NCBI GenBank assembly: GCA_002011035.2
Contig: MTLY02000002.1
Span: forward strand, 1 to 64,000
Length of the DNA: 64,000 nt
Reading direction: 5' to 3'
DNA from: Candidatus Hecatella orcuttiae
GTDB taxonomy: Archaea; Thermoproteota; Bathyarchaeia; Hecatellales; Hecatellaceae
The notes under the pieces were generated by a model, which did no database searches, was not told the DNA's origin, and saw nothing but the letters and a program-made list of their open reading frames with translations. Position numbers and translations under genes: made by a program. Below are positions 51,880 through 60,562 of the stretch, in pieces. The number at the start of each line of letters is the position of its first letter. Position 1 is the first letter of the stretch.

Positions 51880-53295
51880 TTAGGATAAGGTTCTCCGAAG
51901 GCTGTGAATGGCCCTCTTCTGGCAGTCTAAAACAGCCTCTTTGAAGGCTTCTGACAGGGTTGGGTGGGGGATCACGGTGCGGGCGACGTCTTCCACGGTA
52001 GCCTCCAAGCTGACCGCTGTTATGGCCCCTGAAATCAGCTCCGAAGCATGAGGGCCTAAGATGTGAACGCCTAAAAGCTCCCCGGACTCGGCTTCCGCAA
52101 CGACCTTAACAAAGCCCTCAGCCGCCTCTAAGGTTACGGCCCTCCCGTTGGCGGCGAAGGGAAACCTACCTACCTCCACGCGGTGCCCTCGCTCCCTCGC
52201 TTGCTCTTCCGTGAGGCCTACGGCGGCGACTTCGGGGGAGGTGAACACACACCGGGGAATTGTTTCCCTTCGAAGGATGGAATTGCCCCCCAGCGCATTC
52301 TCTGCAGCCACCAGTCCCCCTGCATAGGCTTCATGGGCGAACTGCCCTCCGGCTACGTCTCCCACCGCAAACACTCGGGGAACGTTGGTTTCCATCCTCT
52401 GATTTACAGGTATGCCTTTCCTCCCAAAGGATACCCCCGCGTTTTCAAGCCCTAAATTTTCAACGTTGGGAACCCGGCCTGTTGCGAGGAGGACCTTTTC
52501 AGCTTCCACCTCCTTCACACCCTCTTTCGACGTTAAAGCCACTTTTTTCCCTTCGGGGGAGCTGGAAATCCGCTTAACCTCCACGCCCACCGAAACCTCA
52601 ACTCCCCTACGGCGTAGCAGCTGCTCCAAGCGGGAGCCTATTTCACCGTCTTCCGCCGGTAAAAGGCGGGACATCATCTCCACAAGCCTCACCTCCGTTC
52701 CCAGCCCTGAAAACAGGGAGGCGAACTCGCATCCCACAGCGCCGCCCCCCATGATAAGCAGACTATGGGGGGCATTTTCTAATGCCAAGGCTTCATCGCT
52801 GGTTAGGACATCTTTCCAGTCGGCTCCCGGTATGGGCGGCTTCAGAGGCTTGGAGCCCGTGGCGATGATGATACTTTCAGCCTCCAACTCGAGCATCCCT
52901 TCGCCCTTTTCCACCACCCTAACCTTCCGAGGGCTGGTTAAGGCGGCGGAGCCACGGATGAGTTGGACCCCGTTTTTCTCAAGAAGATACTCCACGTAGC
53001 CTACCATCCGGTTTACAATTTCCTCTTTGCGTTTCATCAACCCCTTGAAATCCAAAGCTACACCTTGGACGGCCACGCCGAATTTATGGCAGCTTTTGAT
53101 TTCGGAAAGCAGCTCCACCGACTTCAACAAAGTTTTAGTGGGAATACATCCTACGTTCGTGCATACGCCTCCAACCCTGTCTTTTTCCACAACAGCCACC
53201 TTACCTCCCAGCTGAGAGGCCCTGATGGCCGCAGTGTAACCTCCCGGCCCGCCTCCCAAGACCAAAACATCCAACCGGCCTAAACCTGCCACCAT
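51880..53295 (-). CDS. lpdA: Dihydrolipoyl dehydrogenase
   Basis: A 471-aa pyridine-nucleotide-disulfide oxidoreductase. FAD loop LGGGPGGYTAA, redox disulfide Cys45-Cys50 (GGVCTNVGCIP), NAD loop IMGGGAVGCEFAS, FAD-ribityl VFAVGDVAGG and C-terminal catalytic VIPHPTLSE. It oxidises lipoyl domains of 2-oxoacid dehydrogenases or the glycine cleavage system; no partner is in the window. Confidence 0.95.
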   Translation of the reverse strand: MVAGLGRLDVLVLGGGPGGYTAAIRASQLGGKVAVVEKDRVGGVCTNVGCIPTKTLLKSVELLSEIKSCHKFGVAVQGVALDFKGLMKRKEEIVNRMVGYVEYLLEKNGVQLIRGSAALTSPRKVRVVEKGEGMLELEAESIIIATGSKPLKPPIPGADWKDVLTSDEALALENAPHSLLIMGGGAVGCEFASLFSGLGTEVRLVEMMSRLLPAEDGEIGSRLEQLLRRRGVEVSVGVEVKRISSSPEGKKVALTSKEGVKEVEAEKVLLATGRVPNVENLGLENAGVSFGRKGIPVNQRMETNVPRVFAVGDVAGGQFAHEAYAGGLVAAENALGGNSILRRETIPRCVFTSPEVAAVGLTEEQARERGHRVEVGRFPFAANGRAVTLEAAEGFVKVVAEAESGELLGVHILGPHASELISGAITAVSLEATVEDVARTVIPHPTLSEAFKEAVLDCQKRAIHSLRRTLS

Positions 53296-53408
53296 GAACG
53301 CTCAACCCCTGCTGTTAAAACGAAACTTTTTCTTCAACCTCTGTAAAAAATCCTTCCATCCTGCTGGGCGAGCAGCACATCAACCTTATAGGGCCTTGTT
53401 TCCGATGG

Positions 53409-54284
53409 TTGAAGTTGAGGGGCTGCAGCCTAATGGGGGAGACAGGAACCTACAAGGCTAAGCTTCAACATCTGCTTTTCCCCTTGTTAACCCTCTCCAT
53501 GGCGATGGCTTTCGCCGCCCTTCTCTCGGCTGCTTATACTTCGCCGCCTCTGAACCCTCTGCCTTTTGAAGGCGGCCTCTCCGCCTCTGCTTACAATGCT
53601 CTGTACTACGCAGCCTTGATAGCGGGGATGGGGCTGGTCTTCTACCTTCTCACCAAGGCCGGTATGAGAAAAATTTTGAAGACTCTCATCCTCGGAGTCT
53701 ACGCCCTCCTAGTTTTCGCTCTTGCCTCCATATATTCTGCTGCAGGCTTCTGGATAGCCGGTTTGAGTCCACCTTTCAGCTCCTACCTTGGGGGGTTAGG
53801 CTCGGTGGCAGTTGTTTTTCTGGCCCTCTACGCTGTTTTCGTCAGGGGCGGAGTCTGGAGGTCCATCGTCATGTTTCTGGTGGCCGCAGGTTTAGGGGCT
53901 CTCCTAGGCTTTACCATTCCAAGCCTCAGCGTCTACGCCATTCTCATCGCTCTCTCCGTCTACGATGTTTTCGCCGTGTTCAAGGGGCCTCTGGGGAGAA
54001 TGCCTTGGACGGCGGAGCCAGAGGTTTTCACAGGTCTCATTCTCACCCACGACAATTTGAAAATAGGGCTGGGGGACCTAGCCTTCTACTCTATGCTGGC
54101 ATCCCACATCTACCTTCTCCAAGGCTTTTACCCCTTCCTAGCGGCTTCCTTGGGGATACTTCTAGGCGTCTATCTTTCCCTCAAACTTTTGGAGCGGAGA
54201 AGCATGGTTCCGGGACTGCCTTTAGCCGTCGGCCTAGGGATAATCTTCACCCAGCTCCTCAACTTTCTCCAACCCCTTATTTGA
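53409..54284 (+). CDS. Presenilin/signal-peptide-peptidase-like intramembrane aspartyl protease
   Basis: A 291-aa protein with about nine helices. Catalytic motifs: YD in LSVYDVFAVFKG near residue 185, GLGD in NLKIGLGDLAFY near 220, and the PAL-type motif as VPGLPLAVG near 265. This is the archaeal PSH arrangement. It would cleave membrane peptides; substrate unknown. Likely start ATG or GTG near 53409; the first helix begins about residue 20. Confidence 0.9.
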   Translation: MKLRGCSLMGETGTYKAKLQHLLFPLLTLSMAMAFAALLSAAYTSPPLNPLPFEGGLSASAYNALYYAALIAGMGLVFYLLTKAGMRKILKTLILGVYALLVFALASIYSAAGFWIAGLSPPFSSYLGGLGSVAVVFLALYAVFVRGGVWRSIVMFLVAAGLGALLGFTIPSLSVYAILIALSVYDVFAVFKGPLGRMPWTAEPEVFTGLILTHDNLKIGLGDLAFYSMLASHIYLLQGFYPFLAASLGILLGVYLSLKLLERRSMVPGLPLAVGLGIIFTQLLNFLQPLI

Positions 54285-54403
54285 AAATCCATCAGTTTAA
54301 GGGACTGGGGGAAAAGCTTCCTGTTCCTAAGTGATATGGACGGACTGCGCTAGGCTACTAGAAAAATATCAGAATATTGATAACATGCTGCACGCATAGT
54401 AAA

Positions 54404-54416
54404 TTATAAATATATA
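54404..54416 (+). promoter_or_regulatory. TATA box of the heme-copper operon, with upstream inverted repeat
   Basis: ATAAATATATAT-like sequence (54404-54416) ends ~32 nt before ATG 54448. Upstream, TATCA...TGATA (54367-54382) forms an imperfect inverted repeat that could bind a regulator. Inference from position. Confidence 0.45.
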
Positions 54417-54447
54417 TTCCAAAATAATATAACTAGCGTGATAAATA

Positions 54448-54555
54448 ATGACCGTACATCAAATCATAGACGTAGTATATATTCTGTACGCGGTAGGCGT
54501 AGCGACATTTATGCTTCTCTATGTTCGCAAAATCACGCAGAAAGGAGGGGGGTAA
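54448..54555 (+). CDS. Small single-helix protein, candidate heme-copper oxidase subunit
   Basis: A 35-aa protein: short N-terminus (MTVHQ), one membrane helix (IIDVVYILYAVGVATFMLLYV), basic end (RKITQKGGG). It lies just 4 bp before the subunit II gene. ba3-type oxidases carry a similar tiny subunit (CbaD, ~34 aa), so this is a plausible counterpart; sequence identity cannot be judged at this length. Confidence 0.6.
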   Translation: MTVHQIIDVVYILYAVGVATFMLLYVRKITQKGGG

Positions 54556-54559
54556 AAAG

Positions 54560-54982
54560 GTGGAGAAAGCGGAAAAAAGATGGCTGGTCATCTTAGTTGC
54601 CGTAGCAGTGGTCTTTAACGCTACAACGCTTTCTCCTCTAGTCCCTTGGCAAAACTGGCTTTTCTGGTCTCCGCCTACTCCAGTGGAAGAATTCCATATA
54701 AGGATGAAAAATTACACTTTCCAACTTCCCCCGGATGGGATAACAGTCCAAGTAGGTGAGCCTGTTAGGTTTATCGTGACGTCGGAGGATGTAACCTATG
54801 GTTTCGGAGTCTTCAGAGAGGATGGGAGCATCGTCTTCCAGATGCAGGTGCTCCCCGGGTATCGCAATTCGATCCTGTGGGTGTTCGATGAACCCGGCGA
54901 CTACACCATCCGTTCCACGGAGTACTCCGGCCCATACCATCCCCACATGGTCTTACCGAATGCCATTCGCGTGGTGGAGTGA
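54560..54982 (+). CDS. Heme-copper oxidase/NO reductase subunit II lacking CuA ligands
   Basis: A 140-aa ba3-type subunit II from GTG 54560, which follows GGAGGGGGG. One N-terminal helix, then a cupredoxin domain. The CuA site is lost: the first His is Tyr80 (SEDVTYGF), and the two bridging Cys are Ser119 and Ser123 (RSTEYSGPYHPHM), while His127 and Met130 remain. Without CuA it should take electrons from quinol rather than cytochrome c or a blue-copper protein. Confidence 0.88.
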   Translation: MEKAEKRWLVILVAVAVVFNATTLSPLVPWQNWLFWSPPTPVEEFHIRMKNYTFQLPPDGITVQVGEPVRFIVTSEDVTYGFGVFREDGSIVFQMQVLPGYRNSILWVFDEPGDYTIRSTEYSGPYHPHMVLPNAIRVVE

Positions 54983-54997
54983 GGTGGAGGCTTTCCC

Positions 54998-56587
54998 ATG
55001 ACCTATGAAAGGCTTACTCTGCGTTATGCGATAATCTCAACACTGTTCCTAGGCCTAGCTGGCATTGAAGGTTTGCTGATGAGGGTGCAACTGGTGAACA
55101 TTCCGTTGTTCGACTTCGAACACTACTACGCCATGCTGACCGTTCACCCGTTTGTGGGAATCTACGGATGGGCTTACTTGGGGGTGATAGGCGCCTTTTA
55201 CTATCTCGTCCCTAAACTCCTTAACAAACCCCTCTACAGCCTCAAGCTGGCCGACGTGAACCTGTGGACCTTCGTCGCAGGAGTGCTCATCGTTTGGTCT
55301 TCCGGGCTTCTCACCAAGTTCGGCTCCCTCTACACCCTCTACTGGCCGCTGCCTGTGGAGAGGTTCCCTCCCAACAGCGTAGTCTTTTTCTCCTCAGGCC
55401 TACTGCTCATAGAACTGTCGGTGTTGCTGTTCATCTTCAACATCTTCGCCACCGTTTTCAGCAGAAAAGGGGAGAGTTCGGGGAAAACCTTCAAAAGTCT
55501 TCTCTTATCCGCCTTCGGGCTTGAGGGTTTGTCCCAACGGTTCAGCATGGCCCTCAGCAAGTTGGGAGTAAAGTCTTCCAAGCGTATGTTGAACGGAGGC
55601 AGCGGCTCCAATCCTCAACCCATGCCTGTGTTTGTTGTGGCGGTGATGCGGGGAAGCGTCGACGCTGTTCTCAACGCGCTGGTTCTAGCTGGGGCAGGAG
55701 GCTTGCTGTTGGCTTTCAGCCTGCCGGCGCTTTTAGCCGGTGTGATGCTAAACCCTCTCATCGTCGACCCACTAGTCTACAAGAACGTGTTCTGGTGGGG
55801 TTTGGATATGATTGCCGACGGCGATGTTTTGATATGGGTGGCTGGAGCCTTGTATCTTCTCGCTCCTTTACTCACAAACCGGAAACTTTACGCTGAAGAT
55901 GTGGTGAGGAAGGTTATCCTAGCAGACCTTCTCATCTCCATGGGCGTGTGGAGCCACCATCTGATGTCCGACCTTCCCCAGCCTTCGTTTATGAGGCTGA
56001 TCTCAGGGCAGTTCATAACTTGGGGTGAGTTCTTCACCATGGGGCTGACGTTTTTCGCCGTCCTGATGACCGTCTGGCTGGCTCGGCCGGTTAAGCTAAC
56101 TATGCCTCTGAAATTCATGCTGGGGGGTATTTTCGGCTTCATGCTTGGAGGAGGTTCAGGGCTGCTTCAAGCCAACTACGCTTTGAACCTAGTCATGCAC
56201 AACACCCAGTGGGTTCCCGGATTCCACATTCACCAGATGGTGCTGGTGGGGTTAGGCGGCGTCATCTTCGCTGTCATCTACGCTCTTCTGCCCATGTTGA
56301 CAGGCACTGAGTTGAAGAGTCAGAAGCTGAGCAACCTTCACTTCTGGCTTTGGATGATCGGAGGCGTAGGTATGGCCTTTTCCATGGGGCTGGCGTGGAC
56401 GCCGGGTATGCTGAGGAGAACCCTCTACCCTGACACTACCATCTACCTGCCCTATATGAGCTCAGCCATGTTCTTTGGAATACTGCTCGCCATCGGATTC
56501 CTAGCCTTCATCATAAACCTCGTCCATACCTACGGGCTGCGAACACTGGTAGGACTCTTCATACCTCAGAGGAAAACCAAACCCTAA
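54998..56587 (+). CDS. Heme-copper oxidoreductase subunit I, NO-reductase-like (His to Asp active site)
   Basis: A 529-aa catalytic subunit, ba3-related, ~13 helices. Low-spin heme ligand His50 (LTVHPFVG) and one of the His in GFHIHQM (410/412), with HNTQW around 401. Metal-B ligands: His320-His321 (VWSHHLM) are kept. At the third ligand, where oxidases read FWWTGHPIVY, this protein reads FWWGLDMIAD, so His is Asp270 and the cross-linked Tyr is Asp274. Loss of that Tyr argues against O2 reduction. An extra ~55-residue loop (155-210) follows helix 4. A NO reductase of the gNOR type is the best inference. Confidence 0.85.
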   Translation: MTYERLTLRYAIISTLFLGLAGIEGLLMRVQLVNIPLFDFEHYYAMLTVHPFVGIYGWAYLGVIGAFYYLVPKLLNKPLYSLKLADVNLWTFVAGVLIVWSSGLLTKFGSLYTLYWPLPVERFPPNSVVFFSSGLLLIELSVLLFIFNIFATVFSRKGESSGKTFKSLLLSAFGLEGLSQRFSMALSKLGVKSSKRMLNGGSGSNPQPMPVFVVAVMRGSVDAVLNALVLAGAGGLLLAFSLPALLAGVMLNPLIVDPLVYKNVFWWGLDMIADGDVLIWVAGALYLLAPLLTNRKLYAEDVVRKVILADLLISMGVWSHHLMSDLPQPSFMRLISGQFITWGEFFTMGLTFFAVLMTVWLARPVKLTMPLKFMLGGIFGFMLGGGSGLLQANYALNLVMHNTQWVPGFHIHQMVLVGLGGVIFAVIYALLPMLTGTELKSQKLSNLHFWLWMIGGVGMAFSMGLAWTPGMLRRTLYPDTTIYLPYMSSAMFFGILLAIGFLAFIINLVHTYGLRTLVGLFIPQRKTKP

Positions 56588-56708
56588 ACCGGCCGGACAT
56601 CCCTAAATAGGCGAGCTTTTTTTCATGCCGCTGAAGACTGGAGGAGAATATCTAAAAATCCGGAGAGAGTTAAATCTAAGAGCGAGTAATAGTAGAAATC
56701 TGAACGGC

Positions 56709-56783
56709 GCGGCCGTGGTCTAGCCTGGCCTAGGACAGGGGCCCCCCAAGCCCCTAACCCGGGTTCGAATCCCGGCGGCCGCA
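56709..56783 (+). tRNA. tRNA-Gly (anticodon CCC), CCA not encoded
   Basis: 75 nt. Acceptor GCGGCCG/CGGCCGC, D arm GGTC...GGAC, anticodon stem GGGGC/GCCCC with loop CCCCCAA, T arm CCGGG-TTCGAAT-CCCGG, discriminator A. The loop reads anticodon CCC but has C at position 33 instead of the near-universal U. Confidence 0.9.
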
Positions 56784-56967
56784 TTCAGCTACCCCGTTTA
56801 CGGACTTCGTCTATCCTTTTGATCCATCAGCCTTTGCAGGCTTGCAAAATGCGAGAAGGGGAAAAATGGATTTTGAGTTAATTCTTTGAGCATCTCCTGC
56901 CGGTCTTTTTGACTGCAAATACGCATAAAGCGGAAATTTTAACCAGCAACATAAGAAGGTTTATTAG

Positions 56968-57089
56968 TGCTCCGGGCGGGATTCGAACCCGCGACCTCCG
57001 GCTCGAAAGGCCGGAATACTTGACCGGGATTTACCAGCCTGGCGCAGGAAAACCCCGCACCGTTTGAGGGCTGCCTATACTACCGGAGC
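56968..57089 (-). tRNA. tRNA-Glu (anticodon TTC) with a D-loop intron
   Basis: 122 nt. Acceptor GCTCCGG/CCGGAGC, anticodon stem CCGGC/GCCGG with loop CTTTCGA (TTC), T arm GCGGG-TTCGAAT-CCCGC, discriminator A, no CCA. The D arm is split: TAGTATAG, then ~46 nt (about 57029-57074), then CCCGGTCAAGTATT. The insert folds as CAGCC/GGCTG with an inner GGTGCGGG/CCTGCGCC hairpin, consistent with an intron in the D loop. Confidence 0.88.
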
Positions 57090-57162
57090 TCCCTTGTCTG
57101 AGCGTGGCTTCGACCTTCTAGGTTTGGAAAGCTAGACGCGGGAAGGGTTTAAAAGACTTTCT

Positions 57163-57318
57163 TCAGAAAGACCTACTTCTCAGCCACCGGCAGCGGTGGC
57201 ATTGCTGGCAGTTTCCGCGGCAGGTTTTGAGGTTTGAGTTTTTAAAAACTAGACGGCCGTCTATGAGTTCCACGTTGAAATATCTCTGTAAGCTGCAGTC
57301 TTCTTTCAAGTTTCGCAT
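57163..57318 (-). CDS. Mini zinc-finger-like protein (51 aa)
   Basis: ATG 57318 to TGA 57163. The 51-aa basic product has RYFNVELIDGRLVFKNSN and then TCRGNCQQCHRCRW, a CX3CX2CX2C cluster suited to Zn or an Fe-S site. It fills the gap between tRNA-Glu and purN; TAAAATAC about 35 nt upstream could be its TATA element. The Cys spacing in so short a frame makes chance less likely. No family recognised. Confidence 0.5.
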   Translation of the reverse strand: MRNLKEDCSLQRYFNVELIDGRLVFKNSNLKTCRGNCQQCHRCRWLRSRSF

Positions 57319-57464
57319 GAATAATTCTACAAAACGGATGGGTGGCGGAGTATTTTAGGGTTCCCTTTATCGTCTTAAATTCAGATAGGGGCCCCATAAA
57401 ATATTAAAGTGAAAAGGACTAACTCTGCATCATCCTCAACGGTTAAACCTCAGGATGACCCACC

Positions 57465-58217
57465 ATGGGCGGCTGCAATCTGGCGGTTTTGGCTTCAGGC
57501 GAAGGAACAAATTTCCAAGCCATAGCCGACCATGTGGCGGCAGGGGTTCTTCGAAACGTGAACCTGAGGGTTCTGGTTTACAACCGCCCTGAGGCGAAGG
57601 TGAAGGATAGGGCGGAAAAATGCCAGGTGCCTAGCGAGTTTGTTTCCCACGCAGGTAAGGACAGGGGAGAGTTTGACGAAGAAGTCATAGACACTCTGAA
57701 CAGGTATGGCGTCGACCTCATTGCCTTAGCCGGCTGGGACAGGATACTTGGAGCGGAGTTCATTGAGAAATACCGGTGGAAGATATTGAACATCCACCCA
57801 TCCCTACTCCCTTTCGCCGGGGGTAAAGGCATGTACGGCCGAAAAGTCCACAAAGCCGTCTTAGAGTCAGGAGTGAAGGTCACAGGACCCACGGTTCACT
57901 ACGTTGACATAGCCGTAGACCGAGGGCCGATAATCGACCAGTATCCGGTACACATCGGCGACATCTACGGACTACCCATAGCTTGGGAGGACAAGATCAC
58001 CCTTCTCGCGGAAAGGGTGCTTCTCTACGAGCATAGGCTGTATTCTAGGGTGATCCAGCTGCAGGCGGATGGAAGAATAAAAATTGAAACCGAAAAAGTG
58101 GAGAGGGAAGGCATGACTTGGGAGCTGACCATCGCAGTCCCAGATTACAGCGGAAACTGGCTTAAAGAATGGAATGAGAGGCAGAGAAAGTTTCTAGCCC
58201 TTCAAAACGAAAAATAG
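57465..58217 (+). CDS. purN: Phosphoribosylglycinamide formyltransferase
   Basis: A 250-aa enzyme transferring formyl from 10-formyl-THF to GAR in purine synthesis. Motifs: VLASGEGTNFQAI, catalytic Asn-His (ILNIHPSLLPF), GPTVHYVDIAVDRGPIIDQ in pieces (Asp of the DRGPII motif). Longer than bacterial PurN (~210 aa) by a C-terminal extension of ~45 residues. folD follows 28 bp later, supplying the folate cofactor. Confidence 0.93.
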   Translation: MGGCNLAVLASGEGTNFQAIADHVAAGVLRNVNLRVLVYNRPEAKVKDRAEKCQVPSEFVSHAGKDRGEFDEEVIDTLNRYGVDLIALAGWDRILGAEFIEKYRWKILNIHPSLLPFAGGKGMYGRKVHKAVLESGVKVTGPTVHYVDIAVDRGPIIDQYPVHIGDIYGLPIAWEDKITLLAERVLLYEHRLYSRVIQLQADGRIKIETEKVEREGMTWELTIAVPDYSGNWLKEWNERQRKFLALQNEK

Positions 58218-58244
58218 GAAGGTGCTGAAGCCATCGCAGTCCTA

Positions 58245-59153
58245 ATGCACGCTGAACCGATTTTCAAGAAAATCAAGGAAGAAGTTAGAAGGGAACTGGC
58301 AGCCTTCAAAGAAGAGGGAATAACTCCCGGCTTGGCCGCCATCATAGCCACCGATAACCCTCCAGAGCTCCTCACGGCTAAAAAATACGTGGCCCTGAAA
58401 GAAGCTGACTGCAGAGAAGTTGGAATCTATTTCGAAGCCCATGAAATATGCGGGTATTCTCCTGAGGACAGGGAAAAAGCTTTGCTAGGCTTGATCGAGA
58501 AGCTCAATTTAAGAGACGACATCACCGGCATACTGGTTCAAATGCCTCTCCCAGGGTTTATCAACAGAGAGAGACTTCTTGAAAAAATAAACCCGATGAA
58601 GGACGTCGACGGGCTGACCCCCTACAACAAGGGTCGAATGCTGAGCTCCTACAGCTTGGAAGAGGATCTTCTCCCCTGCACGGCGGTGGGCATCGTGCAG
58701 CTGCTGGAGTATTACAGAATAAACCCAGCTGGGAAAGACGCTGTGATCGTGGGAAGAAGCGACCTAGTCGGACGGCCTCTGCGCATCCTACTTGAAGACA
58801 GGGATGCGACAGTAACATGCCTCCACCGGAAAACCAAAAACAAGTACGAGAAAGTAGCGGAGGGAGACCTCGTCGTTTCAGCCGTAGGGCGGCCTCCTGA
58901 ACTTTACAGGGAAGACTCCTTCAGGCTTACGGCGGAGCTGATAAAGGACGGCGCTGTCATTGTGGGAGTGGGAGGGAAAAGAGACCCCGCCACCGGCAAG
59001 ATGTACTTCGACGTGGATGTGGAAAGCGTGTCTGAAAAGGCATCGTACGTCACGCCCAACATCGGAGGCGTAGGCTTGATGACTCGGGCGAGGCTGCTGA
59101 AAAACCTGATTAGTGCAACAAGGCGGCTGGCGGAACAAGTGAAGCCCTACTGA
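58245..59153 (+). CDS. folD: Methylene-THF dehydrogenase/methenyl-THF cyclohydrolase
   Basis: A 302-aa bifunctional enzyme interconverting methylene-, methenyl- and 10-formyl-THF. Catalytic Tyr-x3-Lys as KKYVALK, GILVQMPLPG, MKDVDGLTP, PCTAVGIVQLLEYY, VIVGRSDLVGRP (NAD(P)) and GGVGLMTRARLL. It uses tetrahydrofolate-type cofactor here together with PurN, which suggests real folate use rather than only methanopterin. Confidence 0.94.
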   Translation: MHAEPIFKKIKEEVRRELAAFKEEGITPGLAAIIATDNPPELLTAKKYVALKEADCREVGIYFEAHEICGYSPEDREKALLGLIEKLNLRDDITGILVQMPLPGFINRERLLEKINPMKDVDGLTPYNKGRMLSSYSLEEDLLPCTAVGIVQLLEYYRINPAGKDAVIVGRSDLVGRPLRILLEDRDATVTCLHRKTKNKYEKVAEGDLVVSAVGRPPELYREDSFRLTAELIKDGAVIVGVGGKRDPATGKMYFDVDVESVSEKASYVTPNIGGVGLMTRARLLKNLISATRRLAEQVKPY

Positions 59154-59180
59154 ATTTCAGTCCTTTCCAAAGGGGGAAGC

Positions 59181-60224
59181 TTGGTGAAAATCAGGTTCAC
59201 GAGGATTGTTAGAAAAGCCAAGATTCTGACCGGTTCTAACAGTGTGGAGGAATACCGCCTAGAACACAGAGTCGACCCCCTAACCGGCCGCTTGTCCACC
59301 GTCTGCCCGGGAATAAAGGAAAAAAGGGGATTGTTCTTCGGAAAACCGGATTGGACCTTAGTCAAGACCTTGGCAGAAGAAAGCAAGGCCTCTTGCCCCT
59401 TCTGCCCCGAGAACCTTCAAAGCGCAACAGCGAGATTCTACAATCTGAAGAAAAAAAGGCTAAGGTTTGGGAAAGCCTGGGCTTTTCCGAACCTCTATCC
59501 TCGAGCTGAATTCGAGGCAGTGGCAGTCTTAACTCCCCGCCACTTTCTTGGCCTAAACCAGTTTACCCCTCGGGTTCTCTACGAGGGCTTGAGAGTACTC
59601 CTGGAATGCGCTTGGGAAGCTTGGGAATCTAAGCCTCGTTTAAAATACGCCTGCATTGGGGGTAACTATCTTTTTCCAGCCGGAGCCAGCCTTTTACACC
59701 CCCATTTTCAGCTTATCATGCGGGATCTTCAGTTTAACTATGTAAAGGAACTTTCCCGCTGCAGTGAAGCCTACCATAGGGAACAGGGGGAAAATTATTG
59801 GGAAGCATTGGTGAAGCAGGAGAAGTCCCGGGGAGAAAGGTTCGTTGGCTACGTGAACGGAACCTACTGGTTAACTCCTTTTGCCCCCCAAGGAATGGAT
59901 GAGGTTCAGGCGGTGGTTTTGGGGAAATCTCACCTCTTAGAGCTTGATGCCTGCATTCTGAAAGGTTTAGCCTCAGGCCTCTCAAAAGTGCTGAAATACT
60001 ACGACGAAACAGGACTCTCAAGCTTCAATATAGCTCTCTACTCGGAGGCCTTGGGTGTGAAAACAGAGCATTTCACCTGCCTTTTGAGGGTGATTTCAAG
60101 ACCCAACATGCGGGAGAACTACACCAACTTCGACGGCTGGTACGCCCAGAAGCTGCTGGATGAAACAGTACTCGTGGATTCACCGGAATCTCGAGCGGCA
60201 GATCTTCGAAAACTTTTCCCATAA
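59181..60224 (+). CDS. Galactose-1-phosphate uridylyltransferase-like HIT protein
   Basis: A 347-aa HIT-superfamily nucleotidyltransferase. Zinc pair CPFCPEN near residue 72, AFPNLYPRAEFEAVAVLTPRH in pieces, and catalytic HPHFQL near 173. Overall GalT-like (two HIT halves), though GalT's classical HPHxQ is kept with Phe in the middle. It probably transfers a nucleotide to a sugar-phosphate. 27 bp after folD. Confidence 0.85.
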   Translation: MVKIRFTRIVRKAKILTGSNSVEEYRLEHRVDPLTGRLSTVCPGIKEKRGLFFGKPDWTLVKTLAEESKASCPFCPENLQSATARFYNLKKKRLRFGKAWAFPNLYPRAEFEAVAVLTPRHFLGLNQFTPRVLYEGLRVLLECAWEAWESKPRLKYACIGGNYLFPAGASLLHPHFQLIMRDLQFNYVKELSRCSEAYHREQGENYWEALVKQEKSRGERFVGYVNGTYWLTPFAPQGMDEVQAVVLGKSHLLELDACILKGLASGLSKVLKYYDETGLSSFNIALYSEALGVKTEHFTCLLRVISRPNMRENYTNFDGWYAQKLLDETVLVDSPESRAADLRKLFP

Positions 60225-60364
60225 CCGGTTTTTACGAAGGGTCTAACCTCGTTCGTTGAAAGAAGGTCGGAGGAGGTGCCTTTACATCCTCATAAGCCCG
60301 AGGCTTCGGTTCAGGTCAGTCTCCTCATTCCAGAGGAAAAAATTCGGCAACCCTATTTAAGAAT

Positions 60365-60562
60365 TTAGCCTGAAAGTGCGCCGTGTTTTTTGATCTTGGT
60401 GATGTAACCTGCTATCTGGTCTTTGATTTTCTTCGACTCCGACCCAGTGAGTTCGTCTACTATTTTTTTGTTATGTTCAAAATCGGCTGTGAAGAGGTTG
60501 GAATACCTTTCCATCAGAGTCTTGGAAATCCTCTTGACTAGCGCTGTCTTAATGCGGCCCAA
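60365..60562 (-). CDS. rps17e: Ribosomal protein S17e
   Basis: A 65-aa basic protein. MGRIKTALVKRISKTLMERY, FTADFEHNKKIVDEL and KKIKDQIAGYITKI match S17e. TTG 60562 follows GGGAGTGAAGC. Single gene, minus strand. Confidence 0.93.
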   Translation of the reverse strand: MGRIKTALVKRISKTLMERYSNLFTADFEHNKKIVDELTGSESKKIKDQIAGYITKIKKHGALSG

